DNA of 64,000 nucleotides from Piezodorus guildinii (taxonomy: Eukaryota; Arthropoda; Insecta; Hemiptera; Pentatomidae): the NCBI GenBank assembly GCA_023052935.1, contig CM041295.1:163170366-163234365 (forward strand). The letters are read 5' to 3'. Each line of letters starts with the position of its first letter. Within the stretch, counting starts at the first letter, position 1. Below, piece after piece: positions 63,211 to 64,000 of the stretch. The notes under the pieces are model-generated. The model was not told the origin of the DNA. It saw nothing but the letters and a program-made list of their open reading frames with translations, and searched no databases. The position numbers and the translations under genes are program-made.

Positions 63211-64000
63211 GGTTTCACACATTTAAAGATTTTTATTGCATTTTTTCAGTACTAAACATCATGGAAATGTTTAAATTTAGCCTTTAATATAAGGGGAGCA
63301 TGTTATGGTCCTACCCCAATAATTGAGACGAAGGATGCCGATGGGTAAGCTGGTTATAGATGGTTAGGAAAGCTGGTTAAGACAGGAGAGCTGATGAGCT
63401 GGTACTGACTCAGATGGGAGCACTTTTTTTGCTGAGACCCGCGGTGCATTTTACACACTTAACTCAACTCAGTTGTTCGGCTTCTTTTATGGTTTGCTTT
63501 CTTTTTTCTGAAAAAAAAAGACCGCTAATTTGATTGGCTCACACCACTGAAGGCTGAGGGTCTTTCCTTTATTTCAAAAGAGAATCAGAAATTTTCTTCA
63601 GTCAAGGGAATATAATAGAATAAAGTTTCAGACAAAAAAATAAAAGAAATGCGACAGTAACAATGTATAAAATTAAATCTTCTCATAATGGAAAAGGTTC
63701 CGACTCTTAGCGTTGAGAAATGGTGGGAATGATGTAAGTAGAATTGCTCCTGATTTTGAATACCATGAAATTCCTCACTGTATTTAGTAAATGCCTTTCT
63801 CGGCTACTTCAACACATACTTGACCACCAATCGACTATAAAAGGCTCATTTGCATTACTTTGTACGGGTTCTGGTGACACTTGTGTGTTGTCAGTAAATA
63901 ATGACCTATGACTGCATCCCAAACACATCAATTCCACATCAGCGACGTTGAACAATGGTGTTGAAATTGGAGGATTAAAATTAACTCCGACAAATCAAAT
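63211..64000. other. Unassigned sequence to window end
   Basis: No gene recognised. Contains short GC-richer parts (63300-63480) without a frame. Confidence 0.4.

Overview
This is AT-rich eukaryotic repeat DNA, most likely from an arthropod and probably an insect. The evidence is Jockey-clade LINEs, mariner, piggyBac-like, hAT-like and Tigger-like DNA transposons, Penelope-like elements (PLEs) with hammerhead-type ribozyme motifs, tRNA-derived SINEs and many (TA)n arrays. I found no convincing host protein-coding gene, no true tRNA or rRNA gene and no bacterial gene structure. The window reads as intergenic or heterochromatic sequence built from nested, mostly dead mobile elements. All family names come from motifs read by eye; no database search was possible.

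Layout. 0-8 kb: an unclassified repeat (here called X), a decayed RNase H LINE tail, a palindromic PLE terminus, a Jockey 3' end, and a SINE with a 17-bp target-site duplication (TSD). 8.1-11.2 kb: a foldback-like structure with inverted arms that carry a 19-bp tandem repeat (about 47 units on the left, about 8 on the right). 11.4-15.7 kb: a 74-bp MITE, LINE scraps and a near-perfect palindrome made of two inverted hammerhead motifs flanked by a 15-bp TSD. 15.8-24.0 kb: a nest in which minus-strand PLE pieces with two pseudo-LTRs, a near-complete Jockey element (18.1-22.35 kb, minus) and a plus-strand PLE RT/GIY-YIG segment with its pseudo-LTR abut one another. 24-31 kb: LINE fragments, a second SINE, and a mariner 5' half fused to an RTE-like LINE. 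33.8-34.8 kb: an internally deleted Tigger/pogo element. 36.2-37.8 kb: a 5'-truncated I-group LINE whose remaining frame (RT thumb, RNase H, zinc knuckle) is fully open. 38.4-41.0 kb: a Jockey copy with the inversion geometry of twin priming. 41.4-48.2 kb: two Jockey copies head to head, one split by a hAT-like element with an 8-bp TSD. 49-64 kb: mostly non-coding, with SINEs, a diverged tandem duplication near 52-53.6 kb, a second mariner, a piggyBac-type MITE, a degenerate LINE RT, hammerhead-like remnants and more X copies.

The elements do not form a pathway; they are parasites at different stages of decay. The most interesting material is the hammerhead-bearing foldback sequences (cleanest at 14.4-14.7 kb), the foldback-like element with tandem-repeat arms (8.1-11.2 kb), and several transposons defined to the base by their TSDs: SINE 5522-5830, hAT 42278-43441, piggyBac 57705-58273, Tigger 33797-34812 and MITE 11446-11519.
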